A stretch of 15,305 nucleotides of DNA, taken from contig CAAGLP010000074.1 in the NCBI GenBank assembly GCA_900770805.1, positions 1 to 15,305 on the forward strand, given 5' to 3'. Position 1 is the first letter of the stretch, and every line of letters starts with the position of its first letter. The notes under the pieces are model-generated. The model ran no database searches, had not been told where the DNA came from, and saw only the letters and a program-made list of their open reading frames with translations. The translations under genes and the position numbers were made by a program. Origin of the DNA: an uncultured Paraprevotella sp. GTDB lineage: Bacteria > Bacteroidota > Bacteroidia > Bacteroidales > Bacteroidaceae. Below, in pieces: positions 8,801 to 15,305 of the stretch.

Positions 8801-11323
8801 GCCATAATTTACGATATCGAAAGAACTATCTTCTCTCTGTACAAACTTCCAGATAGAAGCATTGGTAGCAGGATTCTGCTCACCTATAATAGCTTGACCA
8901 GCACCCTTGCCTGTAGGAAATCGATTGTCGCGCAAGGGGGTGCTCATTCGATAGTATTTTCCTTCTTCAGGCTGATTCATCTTGTCTGCTGTCAGATTGG
9001 ACTTAAAAGTTGTCCATGCTTCCTCAAGTTCCTTCAACTGCTGCTGACGCTCAGCTTCGGTCATAGTGGAAGAATATGTTGCCTCTATCTCCTTAACCTT
9101 GGCTTCAAGTTCTGCTGCCACGGATGCAGGCCAGTAGCCTATCTCTGTGCTGATATAGTTTCCCAAAGCACGTTTCTTTTCGCTAATCTCTGCAGCTACA
9201 ACTTCTGTTGCCTCATCCATGCACTGGTTGGGCGAATAGATAAGACCCTCGACAGCATCCTTACCCTCTGTGTCTGTGAACACACATGTAAACATCCACT
9301 TCTTCAGACGACATCCCTTGTTGAAATATGGTAACTTCATGAACACCTTGTTCCAACCCTTCTGCAAGGTAACTGCTATAGGCTTACGGCCTGGGAAGTT
9401 CTCGTTTTTCAGCAGAACCTCCTTGCTGCTGATGCTCACACCGGTATTGCTCCATGTGGGAGCAGCAATCTCCTTGCCGTTAATCCATATCTTTGAGCCA
9501 TAGTGATCCCACTTGCCAGCAGGTGCAGCAGCATCCTGTTCTGAGCGGCTGTAGTTTTGGAACTCAATCTGAGCACCCACGGTCTGCTCCTCGGGAGAAT
9601 AAACATAGGTCCATGCATAGGCAGTAGTATTGAAAGCAGGAGCCTCGAAATATGCATCAATAATGGTGTTGCCCCAGGTGTGAGCCAGATAGATGCCGGC
9701 ACCTGTTGCCATGCCAGTGTAGTAGGTCTTGCCCTCGTGTGTGAACACCTCGGGAAGCATCTCTGTTGATGCTGTCTTGCCAGCAGTTTCAGGACCAAAG
9801 GCTGCAGTCTCGGAACCTCCGTTGGGGAATGCATCGGTAATGCGCCAACGCACATTGGTCTGCTTAACGTATGGAATGGGCTCGTTCTTCAAGGAGTTGG
9901 CCTTGTGGAAAAGGAAGCGAGTCTCCCAGCTCTTGAACTCCTCATACTCGTCACCAGAATTGGGAAGCATCACACCACCATGACCACCGTCTGCCTTCAG
10001 GTTGGCAGGAGTATTTGTCATATTGTCGATGTACTGCTTGCCTCCGCCTATCCATGCACGCTCGGCAGTAGCGATAACATTGGCCCACACATTGTTCTGT
10101 GCCATGATGGCCTTTTCGTCAGCAAGTTTGCGGTCGTTCCAGCAACCAGAAACAGCACCAGCAACCTCGGGAGTACCCTTTTCGTGATAATAGATATTGC
10201 TCTTGTAGATACCCACCAGATCGGCAAATACGTCGAAGTGGTTGGTATAGTTGTAACGGCTATCAATGTTTGCCTTGCCTGATGCAAGATAACCACGTGT
10301 GCCCCACATCTGAGCCAGGGTGGCATTCAAAGCATCCTGACCAATACCGTTGATGGGATTCCATATCTCGGCCTTCTTGCCTTTGCTTTCCACGTAGGCA
10401 ATCATCTCGTTCAGGTATGCTGCTGTGGTGCTAACCTCATCACCGCCAATATGGATGTATGGGGCATCGGCAAAAACCTCTGCAACCTCGTCCAGTACCT
10501 TCTTCAGTGCGGTCTTACCCTGGGTGCTCTGCATGTCAAAGCCCATTGCGCGGTTGAAGGCTTCGCTATGGCCAGGCATATCAATCTCGGGAACTACTAT
10601 CACGCCATGCTTCTTGGCAGCAGCCATCACTCGTTTGCAATCCTCCTGAGTGTAGTACTGACCGGCAAAGCGTGTCATGGATTCGGAAGAGGTCAGTTGT
10701 GGATACGCCTTCACCTCAAAGCGCCATGCCTGATTCTCTGTCAGATGCCAATGGAAGGTGTTTACCTTAAAGCGTGAGAACAGCTCCACCTGCTTTACCA
10801 GTTCGTCTGCACTGATGAATGAACGGCCCACGTCGTGCATGTAACCGCGCAGTTTGAAGGCTGGCCAGTCCTTGATGCTAACTGCTTCCAGAGCAGCAGT
10901 ACCGTCCCAACCCTCTGCCATCTGAACGAGTGTCTGAGCAGCACGGATAACACCAATAGGCTTAATGGCGGTAATGTTGATAGCATCTGCTGTAACATCC
11001 AGGGTATAGGCCTCGTTCTCATAGCCATACAAAGTATAATCGTATGCACCAGGGATGCTTTCTACCATGGTTACATTCACGGCTTTGCCACCGCTTTCGG
11101 CCAGTGTGCATCCGTTGGTGGTAAAGAACTCTTCAAGTAAGGTGCACTTTTCTGCCCCTTCTGAATAGTTGATGGTTACAGAGCCACTGAGGTCGAATGC
11201 TGCCACGTTTTCAGTAGCAGCTATCTGCTGTGGCTTGGGCAACAGATGTTGTACCTTGGCCATACTGCCAGATGAAATGGCGAGTAATGTGCCAACAAGT
11301 AGCGTCTTCAGGTGTTTCTTCAT
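5807..11323 (-). CDS. Secreted GH20 beta-N-acetylhexosaminidase fused to GH33 sialidase
   Basis: An 1838-residue exported enzyme with two exo-glycosidase activities. Residues 1-22 are a Sec signal peptide (cleavage after SMA). A GH20b domain (about 25-150) precedes the GH20 barrel (about 154-470), with the catalytic pair D295-E296 in IGGDEV and WHLTEN at 192-197. Then come a beta-sandwich (about 520-700), a helical, charged segment (about 703-780), a beta-trefoil (ricin-like) stretch (786-917), a LamG/concanavalin-like domain (about 930-1130) and a second trefoil-like stretch (1142-1282). The GH33 part (about 1310-1790) has YRIP with R1418, Asp-boxes SDDNGATW (1462), SEDNGQTW (1528) and TDDLGLTW (1598), a DEPKVE segment (1619-1624) with the catalytic glutamate, arginines R1636 and R1707/R1708, and the likely nucleophile Y1744 in LSAYSAMT with E1760. 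The tail (YDLSGRRV...GIYVVNGKKVLK) resembles Bacteroidota C-terminal sorting tails. It should cut terminal sialic acid and beta-linked HexNAc from host-type glycans outside the cell or on its surface. It starts 34 bases after rdgB with no clear promoter. Confidence 0.95.
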   Translation of the reverse strand: MKKHLKTLLVGTLLAISSGSMAKVQHLLPKPQQIAATENVAAFDLSGSVTINYSEGAEKCTLLEEFFTTNGCTLAESGGKAVNVTMVESIPGAYDYTLYGYENEAYTLDVTADAINITAIKPIGVIRAAQTLVQMAEGWDGTAALEAVSIKDWPAFKLRGYMHDVGRSFISADELVKQVELFSRFKVNTFHWHLTENQAWRFEVKAYPQLTSSESMTRFAGQYYTQEDCKRVMAAAKKHGVIVVPEIDMPGHSEAFNRAMGFDMQSTQGKTALKKVLDEVAEVFADAPYIHIGGDEVSTTAAYLNEMIAYVESKGKKAEIWNPINGIGQDALNATLAQMWGTRGYLASGKANIDSRYNYTNHFDVFADLVGIYKSNIYYHEKGTPEVAGAVSGCWNDRKLADEKAIMAQNNVWANVIATAERAWIGGGKQYIDNMTNTPANLKADGGHGGVMLPNSGDEYEEFKSWETRFLFHKANSLKNEPIPYVKQTNVRWRITDAFPNGGSETAAFGPETAGKTASTEMLPEVFTHEGKTYYTGMATGAGIYLAHTWGNTIIDAYFEAPAFNTTAYAWTYVYSPEEQTVGAQIEFQNYSRSEQDAAAPAGKWDHYGSKIWINGKEIAAPTWSNTGVSISSKEVLLKNENFPGRKPIAVTLQKGWNKVFMKLPYFNKGCRLKKWMFTCVFTDTEGKDAVEGLIYSPNQCMDEATEVVAAEISEKKRALGNYISTEIGYWPASVAAELEAKVKEIEATYSSTMTEAERQQQLKELEEAWTTFKSNLTADKMNQPEEGKYYRMSTPLRDNRFPTGKGAGQAIIGEQNPATNASIWKFVQREDSSFDIVNYGDDTYISPASSNNTALNSVKTQPNSGWTLKPADAAGYVIITSGTAQFNQTNSGLQFKVYNWGDGTNISDTGCKYVVTEVEVTEDNGDGTAPKPFAFVGGTEFQAYPYAVSSSIASKVFAEENITIAIDVTMPSSMAANTRYALVCAADPTKAITGATKNNSPYVGFGLNGSNPVYLPSSASGDKFTYRDHTFAGNTNYKVVYVIDKTNQKFSIYVDGALKSSANYPVIEYYLQSFSNFATNANAKLYVGGGVVNNTTAHDRFGGKIHSVRFFEGALCGNEIAMIDYTKIPNDVAVNNVDEFIKGGVYTFITARGWMGATAENGNAISTARTNVTPAADNAYFQWTVYQSFNGNYYLYNIGKQKFLGIQSANNTDIPLVDTPASKTLTFKQSNSTEYPIMFSTDNAGVVNHSPNHGGGLINWTGGWNNLDDAGSNHKVTLVDVLSAEEIQKIADIVEAYDKGLPVTTAIEGLQDNNPNTYLGDIRATNTTGTITTKLQKGEGVTFFSFDGTKASTIDFTRAYRGFNFQGYSVGNESLGKSFELTTALQERISEENPLVAKFTVTDDVMLFSDNDPFSYRIPAIGKTSTGRLIAVSDYRYSLDDIGRYNYGTANPGIDLVMRYSDDNGATWSETKTIAKGSCVRGTDDCAYGDAAIAVVGEKVLVMAAAGDVMFGNGSATAHNRAVRVFSEDNGQTWTKQDISETLFLGSDATIKNGYTAFFGSGRLAVDENYNGTGKARIYGALLLKKSSGTGNYVIYTDDLGLTWNILGGSQNPVASQDEPKVEILPSGQILLSIRRGGGRQFNVFTYTNKATNTGSWDSNVNGCNNGGSNTCNGEPYCIDAKNADGESVKLLLQSQPKGGSGLYDRRNVTIWYKEITDAKYTSSQIAAGWTQGIQVSTQLSAYSAMTLQDDGKIAFFFEEAPCFGDDQAKGYCMVYVPLTIEEITKGAYSTPEKGDATGIDTIVGQGEKAVFYDLSGRRVANPEKGIYVVNGKKVLK

Positions 11324-11357
11324 AAATATAGATTTATTTAGGTTATATAATGTTTTA

Positions 11358-11957
11358 TCAGTTCTCTTTTAAAAACTGGTCTAATTTTGCCACTGCACGA
11401 GCACGGTGTGAAATGGTATTCTTGCCTTCTGGCCCCATTTCAGCAAAGGTGAGACCTGTTTCCTCTACTTCGAAGACAGGATCGTAGCCGAAACCGTTTT
11501 CACCACGAAGAGCAGTAACAACCTTGCCTTCAACAATGCCTTCAAAGAGGTGTTCTTCCAATCCGCCTTCTGCCTTGTGTCTTATCAATGCTATAACAGT
11601 ACGGAAGCGGCAGGCGCGATTTTCCTTACCCTCCATCTTGGCAAGCAGGCAGCGGATGTTGGCGGTGGCATCGTGGCTATCTCCAAAACCATTCATTGTG
11701 CCAAAGCGTGCGGTATATACACCTGGAGCACCATCGAGTGCATCTACATGCAGACCAGTATCGTCGGCAAAGCAGTCCACACCATACTTCTCTGCTATAT
11801 ATCGTGCCTTCTGTACGGCATTACCTTCCAATGTGTCTGCGTCCTCGGGAATTTCCTCGGTGCAACCTATCTCGGCCAATGACTGAATCTCTATTTTTTC
11901 GCCAAATATCTGGCGTATCTCACGGAGCTTATGCTCGTTGTTTGTTGCAAATACCAT
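11358..11957 (-). CDS. rdgB: Non-canonical purine NTP pyrophosphatase (RdgB/HAM1 family)
   Basis: A 199-residue cytoplasmic house-cleaning enzyme that hydrolyses dITP, XTP and similar deaminated purine triphosphates to the monophosphate and pyrophosphate, keeping them out of DNA and RNA. Length and motifs are those of the family: ATNNEHKLREI at residues 4-14, DTLEGNA with E44 at 41-47, the metal-binding ADDTGLHVDALDGAPGVY around D65-D66, GENGFGYDPVF at 152-162 and the base-recognition motif SHRARA at 183-188. Nothing essential is missing. It follows the second yitT gene after 130 bases containing an inverted-repeat element and is followed 34 bases later by the GH20-GH33 gene. Confidence 0.96.
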   Translation of the reverse strand: MVFATNNEHKLREIRQIFGEKIEIQSLAEIGCTEEIPEDADTLEGNAVQKARYIAEKYGVDCFADDTGLHVDALDGAPGVYTARFGTMNGFGDSHDATANIRCLLAKMEGKENRACRFRTVIALIRHKAEGGLEEHLFEGIVEGKVVTALRGENGFGYDPVFEVEETGLTFAEMGPEGKNTISHRARAVAKLDQFLKEN

Positions 11958-11980
11958 TGTTTTAAACGTAAATGTGAAAT

Positions 11981-12091
11981 GTGAAAACGGAAAACTTTAT
12001 TGAATGGAAAGGGGAAAGCGGAAAACTGATAGATGCCAAACCTTGTTGGCAGGACATTCTTAGTTTTCCGCTTTCCCTTTTCTGTTTTCAC
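11981..12091. repeat. Intergenic inverted-repeat element between the yitT and rdgB genes
   Basis: GTGAAAAC at 11981-11988 pairs with GTTTTCAC at 12084-12091, and a perfect 16-bp arm (GGGAAAGCGGAAAACT, 12012-12027) pairs with its complement at 12062-12077. In the 34-base loop a second hairpin forms (TGCCAA 12034-12039, TTGGCA 12046-12051). The left side also carries a near-copy of the arm, GTGAAAACGGAAAACT at 11981-11996 (14 of 16 identical). The right end covers the stop codon of the upstream yitT gene. In the yitT-rdgB transcript it would form a long branched hairpin, so it may act as an attenuator or RNA-stability element, or be a small non-autonomous mobile repeat. Confidence 0.75.
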
Positions 12092-12981
12092 TTTTTAATG
12101 GGGTCAAAACCTTCTCCGAAGACACCCTCTACGTTAGACATGGACACGAAAGCCTTGGGGTCTACCCGGTGAATGAGATTGAAGATTTCCTTACGCTCAA
12201 ATTTCTTGGCCATAACCAGAAGTACGGGACGCTTCTGCTTGCTGTACCAGCCATGGCCTTCAAGTACGGTGCAACCTCTTTCCAAGTCGTGGTTAATGCG
12301 TGTGGCTATCTCTTCGTACTTTTCAGAAACGATGATGAACTGCACGCTCTGGCGGGCACCATTGATAACATAATCAACCATATTGATGGCTATAAAGAGC
12401 ATGCAATAGCTCATTACCAGGGTCTCTACATCTCGGATAACAAACCAGTTGGCGCCTACGATGAAGATATCCACCATCAGGAGGGCACGACCAAGACTGA
12501 TGGGCTTGTACTTGTTGATGATGGAGGCAACTATATCCGAACCACCGGTACTACCACCAGACTGAAAAACAAGACCAAGACCGATACCTTCTGTCAGACC
12601 GCCCAGCACACATGCCATGAACTTCTGTTCACCCACCAGTTTGTACATGTTGCCCATCTCATCAACAGGCACCAGGCGTTGGCCAAGGTCGATGAAGAGC
12701 GACACCATGGCTGTGGCAACTAGTGTCTTTACGGTGTACTTCAGACCCAGAATTTTCAATGCCGACAAGAGCAAAGCCACATTTATTATAAAATATGTGT
12801 AGGATGGCGGGAACTTGGTGACATAGAATATCAATGCACCAATACCCGATACACCTCCGCTGGTCATCTCGTAGGGCAGGATAAAGAATGAGTAACCGAT
12901 GGCAAATATCAGCAGTCCTGATGCCATAAGAAACAGGTCCTTGCCAGAAGGAACAATGTCTTGTAATGTGAATTTTTCCAT
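12088..12981 (-). CDS. YitT family membrane protein (YitT_membrane plus DUF2179), downstream copy
   Basis: A 297-residue protein with about five hydrophobic segments (residues 15-36, 59-79, 84-100, 121-142 and 165-205) and the family signature SGGSTGGSDIVASIINKYK (141-159). The C-terminal soluble DUF2179 domain runs from about 215 to 293 (FIIVSEKYEEIATRI, RPVLLVMAKK, HRVDPKAFVSMSNVEGVFGEGF). The family is widespread in bacteria, but its transport or regulatory role is not established. It starts 12 bases after the stop of a paralogue, so the two are very likely co-transcribed. Its stop codon lies in the right arm of the inverted-repeat element. Confidence 0.93.
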   Translation of the reverse strand: MEKFTLQDIVPSGKDLFLMASGLLIFAIGYSFFILPYEMTSGGVSGIGALIFYVTKFPPSYTYFIINVALLLSALKILGLKYTVKTLVATAMVSLFIDLGQRLVPVDEMGNMYKLVGEQKFMACVLGGLTEGIGLGLVFQSGGSTGGSDIVASIINKYKPISLGRALLMVDIFIVGANWFVIRDVETLVMSYCMLFIAINMVDYVINGARQSVQFIIVSEKYEEIATRINHDLERGCTVLEGHGWYSKQKRPVLLVMAKKFERKEIFNLIHRVDPKAFVSMSNVEGVFGEGFDPIKK

Positions 12982-12993
12982 ATCCAGAATAGT

Positions 12994-13929
12994 TTAGGCC
13001 TTTATTACATTGAATCCCTTACCAAAAGCGCCCTCCACACGGTGGAAGGTTACGAATGCCTCGGGATCGGTGTCTCGTATCAGACGAAGCATTTCTACCT
13101 GTTCGCTCTTGTGCACTATGGTCACCACCACCTTCAGCTGGTTGTGGGTGAAACCACCTTCAGCAAATAGCAGCGTGGCGGTATGCCCGGTCTTGGTGCG
13201 TATGGATTCCACCAGGATGTCATGGCACTTGGTGTAGATGGTAAACTGTATGTCCTGTTTGGAGGAGTTTATCATGGTGTCCACAGCAAAGGTATATATC
13301 ACCAGGGTGACATAACCGAAGACCACCATCTGCCAGCTATGGAACAGGAAGTAGCAACTGCCTATCACGAAGAGGTCGAGATAAAGGAGTACACGACCTA
13401 TGCTGACGTTCTTGTACTTGTTGATGATGGATGCTATGATATCCCATCCACCTGTGCTGCCGCCGCTCATGAATACCATGCCTATGCCAATGCCGTTGAG
13501 TATGGCACCCAGAATACATGCCATGCCCTCCTGGTTCTCGCCCAGTACGCGCCAAAGTCCATAGGCCTCGTTGGAGACGATGTCCTGACCGATTTCCAGA
13601 TAGAACGTCAGCGAGAGTACGGCATAGAGGGTTTTCATGGTGAACTTCGTGCCAAGTTGCCACCATGCCAACAGAAGCAATACTGCGTTGACTATGAGCA
13701 GGCTGTACTGCATGGGAAAGCCCGTGGCATACTGTACTATGGCACAAAGACCTGCACCTCCACCCGTGGTAATCTTGTAGGGCAGCAGGAACAAGGCCCA
13801 TCCCACGTCGTAGATGGCCATACCAAGGTTGATGAATATCATGTCCTTAATGAAATCCAGGACGTGATATTTGCGTAGGCGGCCTTGCAATTTCTCGCGT
13901 TGCTCGGCCAGAGCGATTTTCGTCTTCAT
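12994..13929 (-). CDS. YitT family membrane protein (YitT_membrane plus DUF2179), upstream copy
   Basis: A 311-residue paralogue of the next gene, with a slightly longer charged N-terminus (KIALAEQREKLQGRLRKYH) before the first membrane segment (about 27-50). The signature SGGSTGGWDIIASIINKYK is at residues 155-173, followed by membrane helices to about 217 and a DUF2179 domain at about 227-307 (FTIYTKCHDILVESI, AFVTFHRVEGAFGKGF). The two copies have the same domain order but are clearly diverged, so the duplication is old. It starts 21 bases after leuS ends, which suggests transcription from the leuS promoter outside the window. Function is not established. Confidence 0.93.
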   Translation of the reverse strand: MKTKIALAEQREKLQGRLRKYHVLDFIKDMIFINLGMAIYDVGWALFLLPYKITTGGGAGLCAIVQYATGFPMQYSLLIVNAVLLLLAWWQLGTKFTMKTLYAVLSLTFYLEIGQDIVSNEAYGLWRVLGENQEGMACILGAILNGIGIGMVFMSGGSTGGWDIIASIINKYKNVSIGRVLLYLDLFVIGSCYFLFHSWQMVVFGYVTLVIYTFAVDTMINSSKQDIQFTIYTKCHDILVESIRTKTGHTATLLFAEGGFTHNQLKVVVTIVHKSEQVEMLRLIRDTDPEAFVTFHRVEGAFGKGFNVIKA

Positions 13930-13950
13930 AAGACAAGCAGGTTTATTATC

Positions 13951-15305
13951 TTACTTTACCACGATGTTTACAATACGCTTAGGCACGGCGATGGTCTTTA
14001 CAATCTGCTTGCCCTCGATATGTTTCTGTGCCTCGGGGGCTGCAAGAGCCATCTCTACCATCTGCTCGGGTGTGGCATCGGCGGGGAACTGCATTGCAAA
14101 GCGCACTTTACCGTTGAACTGAACGCCCAACTGTACGCTGCTTTCTACCAGATACTTCTCATCAAATGAGGGCCACTGGGCATCGCATACGCTTCCTTCC
14201 TGGCCGAGTGCTTCCCACAGTTCCTCTGCCATGTGAGGCGCAAAGGGAGCCAACAGGGCAACAATCTGTGTCATCACCTCGCGGCTACGGCACTTCTGTG
14301 CGGTCAACTCATTAATTGCCACCATGAAGGCAGAGATGGAGGTGTTGTATGAGAATTCCTCTATGTCAGCACTCACCTTCTTGATGAGTTTGTGCAGAGA
14401 CTTCATGTTGTCGGCTGTAGGCTCGGTGGTATCAACCTGCAGGTTGCCTTCCTTGTCCCAGAAAAGCTGCCACAACTTCTTTAGGAAGCGATGACATCCG
14501 TCAATACCATTGGTGTCCCAAGGCTTGCTCTGCTCAACAGGACCGAGGAACATTTCGTAAAGACGCAGGGTGTCGGCACCATAGCGCTCTACTATCATGT
14601 CGGGGTTAACCACATTGAACATACTCTTGGACATCTTCTCCACTGCCCAGCCACAGATATACTTGTCGTCCTCCAGGATGAACTCGGCTGTCTCGTATTC
14701 GGGACGCCATGCCTTGAAGGCTTCAACATCCAACACATCGTTCTTCACGATATTTACATCCACATGGATAGGTGTGGTGTCGTACTGATCTTTCAGGCCG
14801 AGGCTGACGAAGGTGTTGGTGTCCTTGATACGGTAAACGAAGTTGCTTCGGCCCTGAATCATACCCTGGTTGATGAGTTTCTGGAAGGGCTCTTCCTTCT
14901 TGCTCACACCGAGGTCGAAGAGGAACTTGTTCCAGAAGCGAGAATAGATGAGGTGACCTGTTGCATGCTCGCTACCACCGACATAAAGGTCTACATTCTC
15001 CCAGTACTCTGATGCCTTCTCGCCAACGAGGGCCTCGCCATTGTTGGGGTCCATATAGCGCAGATAGTATGCACTTGAACCAGCAAAGCCAGGCATGGTG
15101 AAGAGTTCAATGGGGAAGATGGTCTTCTCATCGATGAGTGCCTTGTCCACAATCTTGCGGTTAGCCTCATCCCAAGCCCAAAGTTGTGCATTGCCCAGAG
15201 GAGGTTCGCCACTCTCAGTGGGAAGGAAGTTCTCTACCTGGGGTAGCTCTACGGGCAGACATTCTTCGGGAATCATGCAGGGGATGCCCTGCTTATAGTA
15301 AACGG
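13951..15305 (-). CDS. leuS: Leucyl-tRNA synthetase, C-terminal half (partial)
   Basis: Class I aminoacyl-tRNA synthetase that charges tRNA-Leu with leucine. About 450 codons are visible; the reading frame stays open through the right edge (an ATG at 15276 is internal), and the complete enzyme is normally about 900 residues, so the HIGH motif and most of the editing domain lie outside. Visible are the leucine-specific catalytic segment YVGGSEHATGHLIYSRFW, the KMSKS loop (EKMSKSMFNVVNPD, KMSKS encoded at 14623-14637), the anticodon-binding helical domain (GCHRFLKKLWQLFWD onward) and the compact C-terminal domain ending in KRIVNIVVK. It appears intact within the window and is the first visible gene of a run of five in one direction. 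Confidence 0.97.
   Translation of the reverse strand, partial: VYYKQGIPCMIPEECLPVELPQVENFLPTESGEPPLGNAQLWAWDEANRKIVDKALIDEKTIFPIELFTMPGFAGSSAYYLRYMDPNNGEALVGEKASEYWENVDLYVGGSEHATGHLIYSRFWNKFLFDLGVSKKEEPFQKLINQGMIQGRSNFVYRIKDTNTFVSLGLKDQYDTTPIHVDVNIVKNDVLDVEAFKAWRPEYETAEFILEDDKYICGWAVEKMSKSMFNVVNPDMIVERYGADTLRLYEMFLGPVEQSKPWDTNGIDGCHRFLKKLWQLFWDKEGNLQVDTTEPTADNMKSLHKLIKKVSADIEEFSYNTSISAFMVAINELTAQKCRSREVMTQIVALLAPFAPHMAEELWEALGQEGSVCDAQWPSFDEKYLVESSVQLGVQFNGKVRFAMQFPADATPEQMVEMALAAPEAQKHIEGKQIVKTIAVPKRIVNIVVK

Noticed and set aside
5801..11140. Many plus-strand and other-frame reading frames inside the GH20-GH33 gene (for example 5801-6247, 8003-8404, 8894-9334)
   Set aside because: The 1838-codon frame is uninterrupted and its catalytic motifs are continuous, so these are shadows.
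11891..12172. Two short frames on opposite strands in the yitT-rdgB gap, both beginning MKTE
   Set aside because: The shared start is simply produced by the inverted repeat, and both frames run into neighbouring genes.

Overview
The window looks like chromosomal DNA of a Bacteroidales bacterium (Prevotella/Bacteroides-like). The main grounds are three promoters of the Bacteroidota type (TTTG-like -33 box, 18-19 bp spacer, TAnnTTTG -7 box), secreted multi-modular glycoside hydrolases with short Sec signal peptides, a C-terminal tail of the kind common on Bacteroidota secreted proteins, and the families present (DUF418, tandem YitT/DUF2179). The genus is inferred, not proven.

Layout. 1-3020 (-): most of a secreted family GH2 glycoside hydrolase (exo-beta-glucosaminidase/beta-mannosidase-like) with a discoidin domain; its C-terminus lies beyond the left edge. 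3021-3282: divergent promoter region. 3283-4008 (+): class I SAM-dependent methyltransferase, ending inside a 14-bp tandem repeat. 4080-5243 (-): DUF418 membrane protein, with a promoter closely matching that of the GH2 gene. 5307-5806: non-coding stretch with a cluster of small hairpin repeats and a strong hairpin that probably ends the next transcript. 5807-11323 (-): an 1838-residue secreted protein joining a GH20 beta-N-acetylhexosaminidase to a GH33 sialidase through carbohydrate-binding-like modules. 11358-15305 (-): rdgB, two adjacent yitT-family genes and the C-terminal half of leuS, all in the same direction as the GH20-GH33 gene.

How they fit together. From right to left, leuS, yitT, yitT, rdgB and the GH20-GH33 gene lie in one direction with gaps of 21, 12, 130 and 34 bp, and I see no clear internal promoter. 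They may be one transcription unit, with a 111-bp inverted-repeat element in the 130-bp gap as a possible partial break. The GH20-GH33 and GH2 enzymes carry export signals and would remove sialic acid, N-acetylhexosamine and another beta-linked sugar from complex glycans such as host mucin or N-glycans. No SusC/SusD pair, regulator or sialic-acid catabolic gene is visible, so this is not a complete polysaccharide utilisation locus within the window.

The most notable item is the GH20-GH33 fusion with its large central binding region. I see no CRISPR array, tRNA, rRNA, transposase or phage gene, and no convincing new defence or mobile system.
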